Shown piece by piece: positions 1 to 13,301 of a stretch of DNA of 64,000 bases. Source of the DNA: Colletes latitarsis (lineage: Eukaryota; Arthropoda; Insecta; Hymenoptera; Colletidae); assembly GCF_051014445.1 (NCBI RefSeq), contig NC_135137.1, positions 20,585,501 to 20,649,500 on the forward strand, in the 5' to 3' direction. Position 1 is the first letter of the stretch; each line of letters begins with the position of its first letter. Both the position numbers and the translations under genes were made by a program. The notes below the pieces were generated by a model, which searched no databases, was not told where the DNA came from, and worked only from the letters and a program-made list of their open reading frames with translations.

Positions 1-2012
1 TTCTGCTCGGTGAACACGGATCCTGCTAAATTTTCGACGTGCATTTGTAGCTATTACGTGTAGCAACATGTGCAAACTTTTAGAAAATCGCTCGTACGTC
101 TCGTTTGGACAGAATTTTGACTTTCATGATTTTAGCGAGAAGTCGTTTTTCTGCTCGGTGAACACGGATCCTGCTAAATTTTCGACGTGCATTTGTAGCT
201 ATTACGTGTAGCAACATGTGCAAACTTTTAGAAAATCGCTCGTACGTCTCGTTTGGACAGAATTTTGACTTTCATGATTTTAGCGAGAAGTCGTTTTTCT
301 GCTCGGTGAACACGGATCCTGCTAAATTTTCGACGTGCATTTGTAGCTATTACGTGTAGCAACATGTGCAAACTTTTAGAAAATCGCTCGTACGTCTCGT
401 TTGGACAGAATTTTGACTTTCATGATTTTAGCGAGAAGTCGTTTTTCTGCTCGGTGAACACGGATCCTGCTAAATTTTCGACGTGCATTTGTAGCTATTA
501 CGTGTAGCAACATGTGCAAACTTTTAGAAAATCGCTCGTACGTCTCGTTTGGACAGAATTTTGACTTTCATGATTTTAGCGAGAAGTCGTTTTTCTGCTC
601 GGTGAACACGGATCCTGCTAAATTTTCGACGTGCATTTGTAGCTATTACGTGTAGCAACATGTGCAAACTTTTAGAAAATCGCTCGTACGTCTCGTTTGG
701 ACAGAATTTTGACTTTCATGATTTTAGCGAGAAGTCGTTTTTCTGCTCGGTGAACACGGATCCTGCTAAATTTTCGACGTGCATTTGTAGCTATTACGTG
801 TAGCAACATGTGCAAACTTTTAGAAAATCGCTCGTACGTCTCGTTTGGACAGAATTTTGACTTTCATGATTTTAGCGAGAAGTCGTTTTTCTGCTCGGTG
901 AACACGGATCCTGCTAAATTTTCGACGTGCATTTGTAGCTATTACGTGTAGCAACATGTGCAAACTTTTAGAAAATCGCTCGTACGTCTCGTTTGGACAG
1001 AATTTTGACTTTCATGATTTTAGCGAGAAGTCGTTTTTCTGCTCGGTGAACACGGATCCTGCTAAATTTTCGACGTGCATTTGTAGCTATTACGTGTAGC
1101 AACATGTGCAAACTTTTAGAAAATCGCTCGTACGTCTCGTTTGGACAGAATTTTGACTTTCATGATTTTAGCGAGAAGTCGTTTTTCTGCTCGGTGAACA
1201 CGGATCCTGCTAAATTTTCGACGTGCATTTGTAGCTATTACGTGTAGCAACATGTGCAAACTTTTAGAAAATCGCTCGTACGTCTCGTTTGGACAGAATT
1301 TTGACTTTCATGATTTTAGCGAGAAGTCGTTTTTCTGCTCGGTGAACACGGATCCTGCTAAATTTTCGACGTGCATTTGTAGCTATTACGTGTAGCAACA
1401 TGTGCAAACTTTTAGAAAATCGCTCGTACGTCTCGTTTGGACAGAATTTTGACTTTCATGATTTTAGCGAGAAGTCGTTTTTCTGCTCGGTGAACACGGA
1501 TCCTGCTAAATTTTCGACGTGCATTTGTAGCTATTACGTGTAGCAACATGTGCAAACTTTTAGAAAATCGCTCGTACGTCTCGTTTGGACAGAATTTTGA
1601 CTTTCATGATTTTAGCGAGAAGTCGTTTTTCTGCTCGGTGAACACGGATCCTGCTAAATTTTCGACGTGCATTTGTAGCTATTACGTGTAGCAACATGTG
1701 CAAACTTTTAGAAAATCGCTCGTACGTCTCGTTTGGACAGAATTTTGACTTTCATGATTTTAGCGAGAAGTCGTTTTTCTGCTCGGTGAACACGGATCCT
1801 GCTAAATTTTCGACGTGCATTTGTAGCTATTACGTGTAGCAACATGTGCAAACTTTTAGAAAATCGCTCGTACGTCTCGTTTGGACAGAATTTTGACTTT
1901 CATGATTTTAGCGAGAAGTCGTTTTTCTGCTCGGTGAACACGGATCCTGCTAAATTTTCGACGTGCATTTGTAGCTATTACGTGTAGCAACATGTGCAAA
2001 CTTTTAGAAAAT
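1..2012. repeat. Homogeneous block of the 148-bp satellite
   Basis: By eye, the roughly 13.6 monomers here are identical to one another. The first variant (aaaatggctcg for aaaatcgctcg) appears at 2013. This is the most recently homogenised part of the array seen in the window; variants accumulate to the right, toward the array's edge. A collapsed or artificially expanded assembly is an alternative explanation for perfect identity. Confidence 0.85.
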
Positions 2013-4249
2013 GGCTCGTACGTCTCGTTTGGACAGAATTTTGACGTTCATGATTTTAGCGAGAAGTCGTTTTTCTGCTCGGTGAACACGGATCCTGCTA
2101 ATTTTTCGACGTGCATTTGTAGCTATTACGTGTAGCAACATGTGCAAACTTTTAGAAAATCGCTCGTACGTCTCGTTTGGACAGAATTTTGACGTTCATG
2201 ATTTTAGCGAGAAGTCGTTTTTCTGCTCGGTGAACACGGATCCTGCTAAATTTTCGACGTGCATTTGTAGCTATTACGTGTAGCAACATGTGCAAACTTT
2301 TAGAAAATCGCTCGTACGTCTCGTTTGGACAGAATTTTGACTTTCATGATTTTAGCGAGAAGTCGTTTTTCTGCTCGGTGAACACGGGTCCTGCTAAATT
2401 TTCGACGTGCATTTGTAGCTATTACGTGTAGCAACACGTGCGAACTTTTAGAAAATCGCTCGTACGTCTCGTTTGGACAGAATTTTGACTTTCATGATTT
2501 TAGCGAGAAGTCGTTTTTCTGCTCGGTGAACACGGATCCTGCTAAATTTTCGACGTGCATTTGTAGCTATTACGTGTAGCAACATGTGCAAACTTTTAGA
2601 AAATCGCTCGTACGTCTCGTTTGGACAGAATTTTGACTTTCATGATTTTAGAGAGAAGTCGTTTTTCTGCTCGGTGAACACGGATCCTGCTAAATTTTCG
2701 CCGTGCATTTGTAGCTATTACGTGTAGCAACATGTGCAAACTTTTAGAAAATCGCTCGTACGTCTCGTTTGGACAGAATTTTGACTTTCATGATTTTAGC
2801 GAGAAGTCGTTCTTCTGCTCGGTGAACACGGATCCTGCTAAATTTTCGACGTGCATTTGTAGCTATTACGTGTAGCAACATGTGCAAACTTTTAGAAAAT
2901 CGCTCGTACGTCTCGTTTGGACAGAATTTTGACTTTCATGATTTTAGCGAGAAGTCGTTTTTCTGCTCGGGGAACACGGATCCTGATAAATTTTCGACGT
3001 GCATTTGTAGCTATTACGTGTAGCAACATGTGCAAACTTTTACAAAATCGCTCGTACGTCTCGTTTGGACAGAATTTTGACTTTCATGATTTTAGCGAGA
3101 AGTCGTTTTTCTGCTCGGGGAAAACGGATCCTGCTAAATTTTCGACGTGCATTTGTAGCTATTACGTGTACCAACATGTGCAAACTTTTAGAAAATCGCT
3201 CGTACGTCTCGTTTGGACAGAATTTTGACTTTCATGATTTTAGCGAGAAGTCGTTTTTCTGCTCGGGGAACACGGATCCTGCTAAATATTCGACGTGCAT
3301 TTGTAGCTATTACGTGTAGCAACATGTGCAAACTTTTGGAAAATCGCTCGTACGTCTCGTTTGGACAGAATTTTGACTTTCATGATTTTAGCGAGAAGTC
3401 GTTTTTCTGCTCGGTGAACACGGATCCTGCTAAATTTTCGACGTGCATTTGTAGCTATTACGTGTAGCAACATGTGCAAACTTTTAGAAAATCGCTCGTA
3501 CGTCTCGTTTGGACAGAATTTTGACTTTCATGATTTTAGCGAGAAGTCGTTTTTCTGCTCGGTGAACACGGGTCCTGCTAAATTTTCGACGTGCATTTGT
3601 AGCTATTACGTGTAGCAACACGTGCGAACTTTTAGAAAATCGCTCGTACGTCTCGTTTGGACAGAATTTTGACTTTCATGATTTTAGCGAGAAGTCGTTT
3701 TTCTGCTCGGTGAACACGGATCCTGCTAAATTTTCGACGTGCATTTGTAGCTATTACGTGTAGCAACATGTGCAAACTTTTAGAAAATCGCTCGTACGTC
3801 TCGTTTGGACAGAATTTTGACTTTCATGATTTTAGAGAGAAGTCGTTTTTCTGCTCGGTGAACACGGATCCTGCTAAATTTTCGCCGTGCATTTGTAGCT
3901 ATTACGTGTAGCAACATGTGCAAACTTTTAGAAAATCGCTCGTACGTCTCGTTTGGACAGAATTTTGACTTTCATGATTTTAGCGAGAAGTCGTTCTTCT
4001 GCTCGGTGAACACGGATCCTGCTAAATTTTCGACGTGCATTTGTAGCTATTACGTGTACCAACATGTGCAAACTTTTAGAAAATCGCTCGTACGTCTCGT
4101 TTGAACAGAATTTTGACTTTCATGATTTTAGCGAGAAGTCGTTTTTCTGCTCGGGGAACACGGATCCTGCTAAATATTCGACGTGCATTTGTAGCTATTA
4201 CGTGTAGCAACATGTGCAAACTTTTAGAAAATCGCTCGTACGTCTCGTT

Positions 4250-7200
4250 TGGACAGAATTTTGACTTTCATGATTTTAGCGAGAAGTCGTTTTTCTGCTC
4301 GGTGAACACGGATCCTGCTAAATTTTCGACGTGCATTTGTAGCTATTACGTGTAGCAACATGTGCAAACTTTTAGAAAATCGCTCGTACGTCTCGTTTGG
4401 ACAGAATTTTGACTTTCATGAATTTGGCGAGAAGTCGTTTTTCTGCTCGGGGAACACGGATCCTGCTAAATATTCGACGTGCATTTGTAGCTATTACGTG
4501 TAGCAACATGTGCAAACTTTTAGAAAATCGCTCGTACGTCTCGTTTCGACAGAAATGTGACTTTCATGATTTTAGCGAGAAGTCGTTTTTCTGCTCGGGG
4601 AACACGGATCCTGCTAAATTTTCGACGTGCATTTGTAGCTATTACGTGTAGCAACATGTGCAAACTTTTAGAAAATCGCTCGTACGTCTCGTTTGGACAG
4701 AATCTTGACTTTCATGATTTTAGCGAGAAGTCGTTTTTCTGCTCGGGGAACACGGATCCTGCTAAATATTCGATGTGCATTTGTAGCTATTACGTGTAGC
4801 AACACGTGCAAACTTTTAGAAAATCGCTCGTACGTCTCGTTTGGACAGAATTTTGACTTTCATGATTTTAGCGAGTAGTCGTTTTTCTGCTCGGGGAACA
4901 CGGATCCTGCTAAATTTTCGACGCGCATTTGTAGCTATTACGTGTAGCAACATGTGCAAACTTTTAGAAAATCGCTCGTACGTCTCGTTTGGACAGAATT
5001 TTGACTTTCATGATTTTAGCGAGAAGTCGTTTTTCTGCTCGGGGAACTCGGATCCTGCTAAATTTTCGACGTGCATTTGTAGCTATTACGTGTAGCAACA
5101 TGTGCAAACTTTTAGAAAATCGCTCGTACGTCTCGTTTGAACAGAATTTTGACTTTCATGATTTTAGCGAGAAGTCGTTTTTCTGCTCGGGGAACACGGA
5201 TCCTGCTAAATTTTCGACGTGCATTTGTAGCTATTACGTGTAGCAACATGTGCAAACTCTTAGAAAATCGCTCGTACGTCTCGTTTGGACAGAATTTTGA
5301 CTTTCATGATTTAAGCGAGAAGTCGTTTTTCTGCTCGGGGAACACGGATCCTGCTAAATTTTCGACGTGCATTTGTAGCTATTACGTGTAGCAGCATATG
5401 CAAACTTTTAGAAAATCGCTCGTACGTCTCGTTTGGACAGAATTTTGACTTTCATGATTTTAGCGAGAAGTCGTTTTTCTGCTCGGGGAACACGGATCCT
5501 GCTAAATTTTCGACGTGCATTTGTAGCTATTACGTGTAGCAACATGTGCAAACTTTTAGAAAATCGCTCGTACGTCTCGATTGGACAGAATTTTGACTTT
5601 CATGATTTTAGCGAGTAGTCGTTTTTCTGCTCGGGGAACACGGATCCTGCTAAATTTTCGACGTGCATTTGTAGCTATTACGTGTAGCAACATGTGCAAA
5701 CTTTTAGAAAATCGCTCGTACGTCTCGTTTGGACAGAATTTTGACTTTCATGATTTTAGCGAGAAGTCGTTTTTCTGCTCGGGGAACACGGATCCTGCTA
5801 AATTTTCGACGTGCATTTGTAGCTATTACGTGTAGCAACATGTGCAAACTCTTAGAAAATCGCTCGTACGTCTCGTTTGGACAGAATTTTGACTTTCATG
5901 ATTTTAGCGAGTAGTCGTTTTTCTGCTCGGGGAACACGGATCCTGCTAAATTTTCGACGCGCATTTGTAGCTATTACGTGTAGCAACATGTGCAAACTTT
6001 TAGAAAATCGCTCGTACGTCTCGTTTGGACAGAATTTTGACTTTCATGATTTTAGCGAGTAGTCGTTTTTCTGCTGGGGGAACACGGATCCTGCTAAATT
6101 TTCGACGTGCATTTGTAGCTATTACGTGTAGCAACATGTGCAAACTTTTAGAAAATCGCTCGTACGTCTCGTTTGGACAGAATTTTGACTTTCATGATTT
6201 TAGCGAGAAGTCGTTTTTCTGCTCGGTGAACACGGATCCTGCTAAATATTCGACGTGCATTTGTAGCTATTACGTGTAGCAACATGTGCAAACTTTTAGA
6301 AAATGGCTCGTACGTCTCGTTTGGACAGAATTTTGACGTTCATGATTTTAGCGAGAAGTCGTTTTTCTGCTCGGTGAACACGGATCCTGCTAATTTTTCG
6401 ACGTGCATTTGTAGCTATTACGTGTAGCAACATGTGCAAACTTTTAGAAAATCGCTCGTACGTCTCGTTTGGACAGAATTTTGACGTTCATGATTTTAGC
6501 GAGAAGTCGTTTTTCTGCTCGGTGAACACGGATCCTGCTAAATTTTCGACGTGCATTTGTAGCTATTACGTGTAGCAACATGTGCAAACTTTTAGAAAAT
6601 CGCTCGTACGTCTCGTTTGGACAGAATTTTGACTTTCATGATTTTAGCGAGAAGTCGTTTTTCTGCTCGGTGAACACGGGTCCTGCTAAATTTTCGACGT
6701 GCATTTGTAGCTATTACGTGTAGCAACACGTGCGAACTTTTAGAAAATCGCTCGTACGTCTCGTTTGGACAGAATTTTGACTTTCATGATTTTAGCGAGA
6801 AGTCGTTTTTCTGCTCGGTGAACACGGATCCTGCTAAATTTTCGACGTGCATTTGTAGCTATTACGTGTAGCAACATGTGCAAACTTTTAGAAAATCGCT
6901 CGTACGTCTCGTTTGGACAGAATTTTGACTTTCATGATTTTAGAGAGAAGTCGTTTTTCTGCTCGGTGAACACGGATCCTGCTAAATTTTCGCCGTGCAT
7001 TTGTAGCTATTACGTGTAGCAACATGTGCAAACTTTTAGAAAATCGCTCGTACGTCTCGTTTGGACAGAATTTTGACTTTCATGATTTTAGCGAGAAGTC
7101 GTTTTTCTGCTCGGTGAACACGGATCCTGCTAAATTTTCGACGTGCATTTGTAGCTATTACGTGTAGCAACATGTGCAAACTTTTAGAAAATCGCTCGTA

Positions 7201-9873
7201 CGTCTCGTTTGGACAGAATTTTGACTTTCATGAATTTGGCGAGAAGTCGTTTTTCTGCTCGGGGAACACGGATCCTGCTAAATATTCGACGTGCATTTGT
7301 AGCTATTACGTGTAGCAACATGTGCAAACTTTTAGAAAATCGCTCGTACGTCTCGTTTCGACAGAAATGTGACTTTCATGATTTTAGCGAGAAGTCGTTT
7401 TTCTGCTCGGGGAACACGGATCCTGCTAAATTTTCGACGTGCATTTGTAGCTATTACGTGTAGCAACATGTGCAAACTTTTAGAAAATCGCTCGTACGTC
7501 TCGTTTGGACAGAATCTTGACTTTCATGATTTTAGCGAGAAGTCGTTTTTCTGCTCGGGGAACACGGATCCTGCTAAATATTCGATGTGCATTTGTAGCT
7601 ATTACGTGTAGCAACACGTGCAAACTTTTAGAAAATCGCTCGTACGTCTCGTTTGGACAGAATTTTGACTTTCATGATTTTAGCGAGTAGTCGTTTTTCT
7701 GCTCGGGGAACACGGATCCTGCTAAATTTTCGACGCGCATTTGTAGCTATTACGTGTAGCAACATGTGCAAACTTTTAGAAAATCGCTCGTACGTCTCGT
7801 TTGGACAGAATTTTGACTTTCATGATTTTAGCGAGAAGTCGTTTTTCTGCTCGGGGAACTCGGATCCTGCTAAATTTTCGACGTGCATTTGTAGCTATTA
7901 CGTGTAGCAACATGTGCAAACTTTTAGAAAATCGCTCGTACGTCTCGTTTGAACAGAATTTTGACTTTCATGATTTTAGCGAGAAGTCGTTTTTCTGCTC
8001 GGGGAACACGGATCCTGCTAAATTTTCGACGTGCATTTGTAGCTATTACGTGTAGCAACATGTGCAAACTCTTAGAAAATCGCTCGTACGTCTCGTTTGG
8101 ACAGAATTTTGACTTTCATGATTTAAGCGAGAAGTCGTTTTTCTGCTCGGGGAACACGGATCCTGCTAAATTTTCGACGTGCATTTGTAGCTATTACGTG
8201 TAGCAGCATATGCAAACTTTTAGAAAATCGCTCGTACGTCTCGTTTGGACAGAATTTTGACTTTCATGATTTTAGCGAGAAGTCGTTTTTCTGCTCGGGG
8301 AACACGGATCCTGCTAAATTTTCGACGTGCATTTGTAGCTATTACGTGTAGCAACATGTGCAAACTTTTAGAAAATCGCTCGTACGTCTCGTTTGGACAG
8401 AATTTTGACTTTCATGATTTTAGCGAGTAGTCGTTTTTCTGCTCGGGGAACACGGATCCTGCTAAATTTTCGACGTGCATTTGTAGCTATTACGTGTAGC
8501 AACATGTGCAAACTTTTAGAAAATCGCTCGTACGTCTCGTTTGGACAGAATTTTGACTTTCATGATTTTAGCGAGAAGTCGTTTTTCTGCTCGGGGAACA
8601 CGGATCCTGCTAAATTTTCGACGTGCATTTGTAGCTATTACGTGTAGCAACATGTGCAAACTCTTAGAAAATCGCTCGTACGTCTCGTTTGGACAGAATT
8701 TTGACTTTCATGATTTTAGCGAGTAGTCGTTTTTCTGCTCGGGGAACACGGATCCTGCTAAATTTTCGACGCGCATTTGTAGCTATTACGTGTAGCAACA
8801 TGTGCAAACTTTTAGAAAATCGCTCGTACGTCTCGTTTGGACAGAATTTTGACTTTCATGATTTTAGCGAGTAGTCGTTTTTCTGCTGGGGGAACACGGA
8901 TCCTGCTAAATTTTCGACGTGCATTTGTAGCTATTACGTGTAGCAACATGTGCAAACTTTTAGAAAATCGCTCGTACGTCTCGTTTGGACAGAATTTTGA
9001 CTTTCATGATTTTAGCGAGAAGTCGTTTTTCTGCTCGGTGAACACGGATCCTGCTAAATATTCGACGTGCATTTGTAGCTATTACGTGTAGCAACATGTG
9101 CAAACTTTTAGAAAATGGCTCGTACGTCTCGTTTGGACAGAATTTTGACGTTCATGATTTTAGCGAGAAGTCGTTTTTCTGCTCGGTGAACACGGATCCT
9201 GCTAATTTTTCGACGTGCATTTGTAGCTATTACGTGTAGCAACATGTGCAAACTTTTAGAAAATCGCTCGTACGTCTCGTTTGGACAGAATTTTGACGTT
9301 CATGATTTTAGCGAGAAGTCGTTTTTCTGCTCGGTGAACACGGATCCTGCTAAATTTTCGACGTGCATTTGTAGCTATTACGTGTAGCAACATGTGCAAA
9401 CTTTTAGAAAATCGCTCGTACGTCTCGTTTGGACAGAATTTTGACTTTCATGATTTTAGCGAGAAGTCGTTTTTCTGCTCGGTGAACACGGGTCCTGCTA
9501 AATTTTCGACGTGCATTTGTAGCTATTACGTGTAGCAACACGTGCGAACTTTTAGAAAATCGCTCGTACGTCTCGTTTGGACAGAATTTTGACTTTCATG
9601 ATTTTAGCGAGAAGTCGTTTTTCTGCTCGGTGAACACGGATCCTGCTAAATTTTCGACGTGCATTTGTAGCTATTACGTGTAGCAACATGTGCAAACTTT
9701 TAGAAAATCGCTCGTACGTCTCGTTTGGACAGAATTTTGACTTTCATGATTTTAGAGAGAAGTCGTTTTTCTGCTCGGTGAACACGGATCCTGCTAAATT
9801 TTCGCCGTGCATTTGTAGCTATTACGTGTAGCAACATGTGCAAACTTTTAGAAAATCGCTCGTACGTCTCGTT
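4250..9873. repeat. Tandem duplication of a 19-monomer (2812 bp) higher-order block
   Basis: The variant pattern of monomers between about 4250 and 7061 recurs at a constant offset of 2812 bp (19 x 148) from about 7062 to 9873. Marker variants include aaaatggctcg at 6305 and 9117, cacgggtcc at about 6680 and 9492, the cagaaatgtgac monomers (about 4550 and 7362) and ctgctggggg (about 6073 and 8885). The match seems to break near 7102/9914, where one copy reads gtttttctg and the other gttcttctg. This is a true higher-order repeat on top of the 148-bp period. Confidence 0.85.
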
Positions 9874-11540
9874 TGGACAGAATTTTGACTTTCATGATTT
9901 TAGCGAGAAGTCGTTCTTCTGCTCGGTGAACACGGATCCTGCTAAATTTTCGACGTGCATTTGTAGCTATTACGTGTAGCAACATGTGCAAACTTTTAGA
10001 AAATCGCTCGTACGTCTCGTTTGGACAGAATTTTGACTTTCATGATTTTAGCGAGAAGTCGTTTTTCTGCTCGGGGAACACGGATCCTGATAAATTTTCG
10101 ACGTGCATTTGTAGCTATTACGTGTAGCAACATGTGCAAACTTTTACAAAATCGCTCGTACGTCTCGTTTGGACAGAATTTTGACTTTCATGATTTTAGC
10201 GAGAAGTCGTTTTTCTGCTCGGGGAAAACGGATCCTGCTAAATTTTCGACGTGCATTTGTAGCTATTACGTGTACCAACATGTGCAAACTTTTAGAAAAT
10301 CGCTCGTACGTCTCGTTTGGACAGAATTTTGACTTTCATGATTTTAGCGAGAAGTCGTTTTTCTGCTCGGTGAACACGGGTCCTGCTAAATTTTCGACGT
10401 GCATTTGTAGCTATTACGTGTAGCAACACGTGCGAACTTTTAGAAAATCGCTCGTACGTCTCGTTTGGACAGAATTTTGACTTTCATGATTTTAGCGAGA
10501 AGTCGTTTTTCTGCTCGGTGAACACGGATCCTGCTAAATTTTCGACGTGCATTTGTAGCTATTACGTGTAGCAACATGTGCAAACTTTTAGAAAATCGCT
10601 CGTACGTCTCGTTTGGACAGAATTTTGACTTTCATGATTTTAGAGAGAAGTCGTTTTTCTGCTCGGTGAACACGGATCCTGCTAAATTTTCGCCGTGCAT
10701 TTGTAGCTATTACGTGTAGCAACATGTGCAAACTTTTAGAAAATCGCTCGTACGTCTCGTTTGGACAGAATTTTGACTTTCATGATTTTAGCGAGAAGTC
10801 GTTCTTCTGCTCGGTGAACACGGATCCTGCTAAATTTTCGACGTGCATTTGTAGCTATTACGTGTACCAACATGTGCAAACTTTTAGAAAATCGCTCGTA
10901 CGTCTCGTTTGAACAGAATTTTGACTTTCATGATTTTAGCGAGAAGTCGTTTTTCTGCTCGGGGAACACGGATCCTGCTAAATATTCGACGTGCATTTGT
11001 AGCTATTACGTGTAGCAACATGTGCAAACTTTTAGAAAATCGCTCGTACGTCTCGTTTGGACAGAATTTTGACTTTCATGATTTTAGCGAGAAGTCGTTT
11101 TTCTGCTCGGTGAACACGGATCCTGCTAAATTTTCGACGTGCATTTGTAGCTATTACGTGTAGCAACATGTGCAAACTTTTAGAAAATCGCTCGTACGTC
11201 TCGTTTGGACAGAATTTTGACTTTCATGAATTTGGCGAGAAGTCGTTTTTCTGCTCGGGGAACACGGATCCTGCTAAATATTCGACGTGCATTTGTAGCT
11301 ATTACGTGTAGCAACATGTGCAAACTTTTAGAAAATCGCTCGTACGTCTCGTTTCGACAGAAATGTGACTTTCATGATTTTAGCGAGAAGTCGTTTTTCT
11401 GCTCGGGGAACACGGATCCTGCTAAATTTTCGACGTGCATTTGTAGCTATTACGTGTAGCAACATGTGCAAACTTTTAGAAAATCGCTCGTACGTCTCGT
11501 TTGGACAGAATTTTGACTTTCATGATTTTAGCGAGAAGTC
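9874..11540. repeat. Further higher-order satellite segments
   Basis: About 9874-10310 repeats the variant pattern of 2770-3206 (offset 7104 = 48 monomers). From about 10317 the pattern jumps to that of 3509-4700 (offset 6808 = 46 monomers), and it diverges again near 11540. Between the two the offset shifts by exactly two monomers. That is the mark of an in-register unequal exchange or of a two-monomer deletion. Confidence 0.75.
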
Positions 11541-12389
11541 GTCTTTCTGCTCGGTGAACACGGATCCTGCTAAATTTTCGACGTGCATTTGTAGCTATTA
11601 CGTGTAGCAACATGTGCAAACTTTTAGAAAATCGCTCGTACGTCTCGTTTGGACAGAATTTTGACTTTCATAATTTTTGCGAGAAGACGTTTTTCTGCTC
11701 GGTGAACACGGATCCTGCTAAATTTTCGACGTGCATTTGTAGCTATTACGTGTACCAACATGTGCAAACTTTTAGAAAATCTCTCGTACGTCTCGTTTGG
11801 ACAGAATTTTGACTTTCATGATTTTAGCGAGAAGTCGTTTTTCTGCTCGGGGAACACGGATCCTGCTAAATTTTCGACGTGCATTTGTAGCTATTACGTG
11901 TAGCAACATGTGCAAACTTTTAGAAAATCGCTCGTACGTCTCGTTTGGACAGAATTTTGACTTTCATGATTTTAGCGAGAAGTCGTTTTTCTGCTCGGGG
12001 AAAACGGATCCTGCTAAATTTTCGACGTGCATTTGTAGCTATTACGTGTAGCAACATGTGCAAACTTTTAGAAAATCGCTCGTACGTCTCGTTTGAACAG
12101 AATTTTGACTTTCATGATTTTAGCGAGAAGTCGTTTTTCTGCTCGGGGAACACGGATCCTGCTAAATTTTCGACGTGCATTTGTAGCTATTACGTGTAGC
12201 AACATGTGCAAACTTTTAGAAAATCGCTCGTACGTCTCGTTTGGACAGAATTTTGACTTTCATGATTTTAGCGAGAAGTCGTTTTTCTGCTCGGGGAACA
12301 CGGATCCTGCTAATTTTTCGACTTGCATTTGTAGCTATTACGTGTAGCAACATGTGCAAACTTTTAGAAAATAAACATACGGGCGACAT

Positions 12390-12721
12390 ACAAAATGAAT
12401 AAAAATCAAGAAGGGTTTTTAAGAAAAATCGGCAGGCAGTGTCTAAATTTCTCGTCGGCAAAAAAAGAAAATTTCAAATCGTTCTGAAAAAATTATATAT
12501 GATTTCGGGGGTCAATTACAATTATTTTCAGTGAATAGACATACTACATACGAAATCCTGCGCATTTTCGAGAAAGGTATTCGAAAGTACGAACAGAACT
12601 TTAACCGTCAATAACTTTTTAACGAAGCCACCATCAACAAATTGGTATTCTTGATTTTCGTCTTATTTTGGCCTCTAGAATCTCCCATTAATATTTTTCC
12701 CAAGGGTGGCCGAACACCCTG
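12390..12721. mobile_element. Right-hand part of a TIR transposon, truncated by the satellite
   Basis: This matches the right part of the 1231-bp TIR elements found at each unit junction. From about 12390 to 12604 it is clearly diverged from them (for example it lacks the ggta microsatellite). From about 12605 to its end at 12721 (…CACCCTG followed by TATA) it is identical to them. The left part is missing; the satellite starts about 18 bp further left. It appears to be the original left-hand element of the tandem array. Confidence 0.75.
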
Positions 12722-13115
12722 TATATGTGTATGCATGTATGTATGTATAACAGAAAAGAAAAAAACACAAAAAATATTATTTTAATTTAACGCAACCTTA
12801 ATTTAATAAATTATAATTTCTAATAATATATTTTTTCATGTAAAGCCACTATATTTCTTTCATTATTCTTTCGCGTCATTACTTTAAGGTAATTTAGGTT
12901 TTAAATATGTTGAGCAAAAATCATGTTATCCAGTGCTGTACAAAGGTTTTCGCAATTTTGTTATCGTGTTAGAGCGAAAGCGTGTTATAGGGGATATGAT
13001 GCCGTGTTGTAGGGGACAAGCATCCCTGTATAGGGAAATTCTCTTTTACAAATGTCGACGGAATCCCGACGTAACACCTGTATTCACGAGTTGTTATTAA
13101 TGAAGTTGAAGGTAG

Positions 13116-13301
13116 ACGATCAACAACACAAGATTCACACGTAACCAGTCTTCCGAATTCAAGGACACTTCAATTTGGCGACAAGCATGGGATGCTGCTC
13201 ACGAAATACACGAAACTTTCGTCGTGAGAGTAGCACGTGAAATTTACTTACATAACCTAAATCGAGCACGTACTCTACCTCACTTACGGGCACGAACGTA
13301 A
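13116..13301 (+). other. Short coding-like frame of unknown origin
   Basis: A stop-to-stop frame of 61 codons between TAG (13113) and TAA (13299). It has no start codon, but its composition is more protein-like than its surroundings: it includes two Trp within five residues (WRQAW) and a charged helical-looking stretch ending near RARTLP. A strong donor-like site (aaaag/GTAAGT) follows at 13340/13341, after the stop. It could be a degenerate exon or transposon remnant, or chance. It recurs unchanged at this place in every unit (for example from 20790, 28479, 36153, 43827 and 51501). I do not recognise it. Confidence 0.25.

Larger units (their letters stand above)
1..12372. repeat. 148-bp tandem satellite array
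   Basis: About 83.6 head-to-tail monomers of 148 bp fill this stretch and continue off the left edge. Nearly every monomer has a BamHI site (GGATCC). 148 is not a multiple of 3, so the many overlapping 61-103 aa reading frames here merely wrap round the repeat and are not genes. Typical variants are a T or G in the 'ctcggtgaac/ctcggggaac' segment, 'aaatattcg' for 'aaattttcg', and 'gcgagtag' for 'gcgagaag'. The array ends abruptly at about 12372, inside a monomer, where a TIR-transposon fragment follows. Such an array is typical of centromeric or pericentromeric heterochromatin, but the sequence alone does not show location. Confidence 0.98.

Noticed and set aside
88..112. CENP-B-box-like match in the satellite (cgtctcgtttggacaga)
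   Set aside because: The essential bases of the box (TTCG … A … CGGG) are not met.
2917..12347. Dozens of overlapping 61-103 aa frames in the satellite
   Set aside because: The monomer is 148 bp, so a frame changes with each repeat; all frames are the same repeat read in different phases and have no independent support.
1..12372. CRISPR array
   Set aside because: There are no spacers between repeats; monomers are contiguous at 148 bp and the DNA is eukaryotic.
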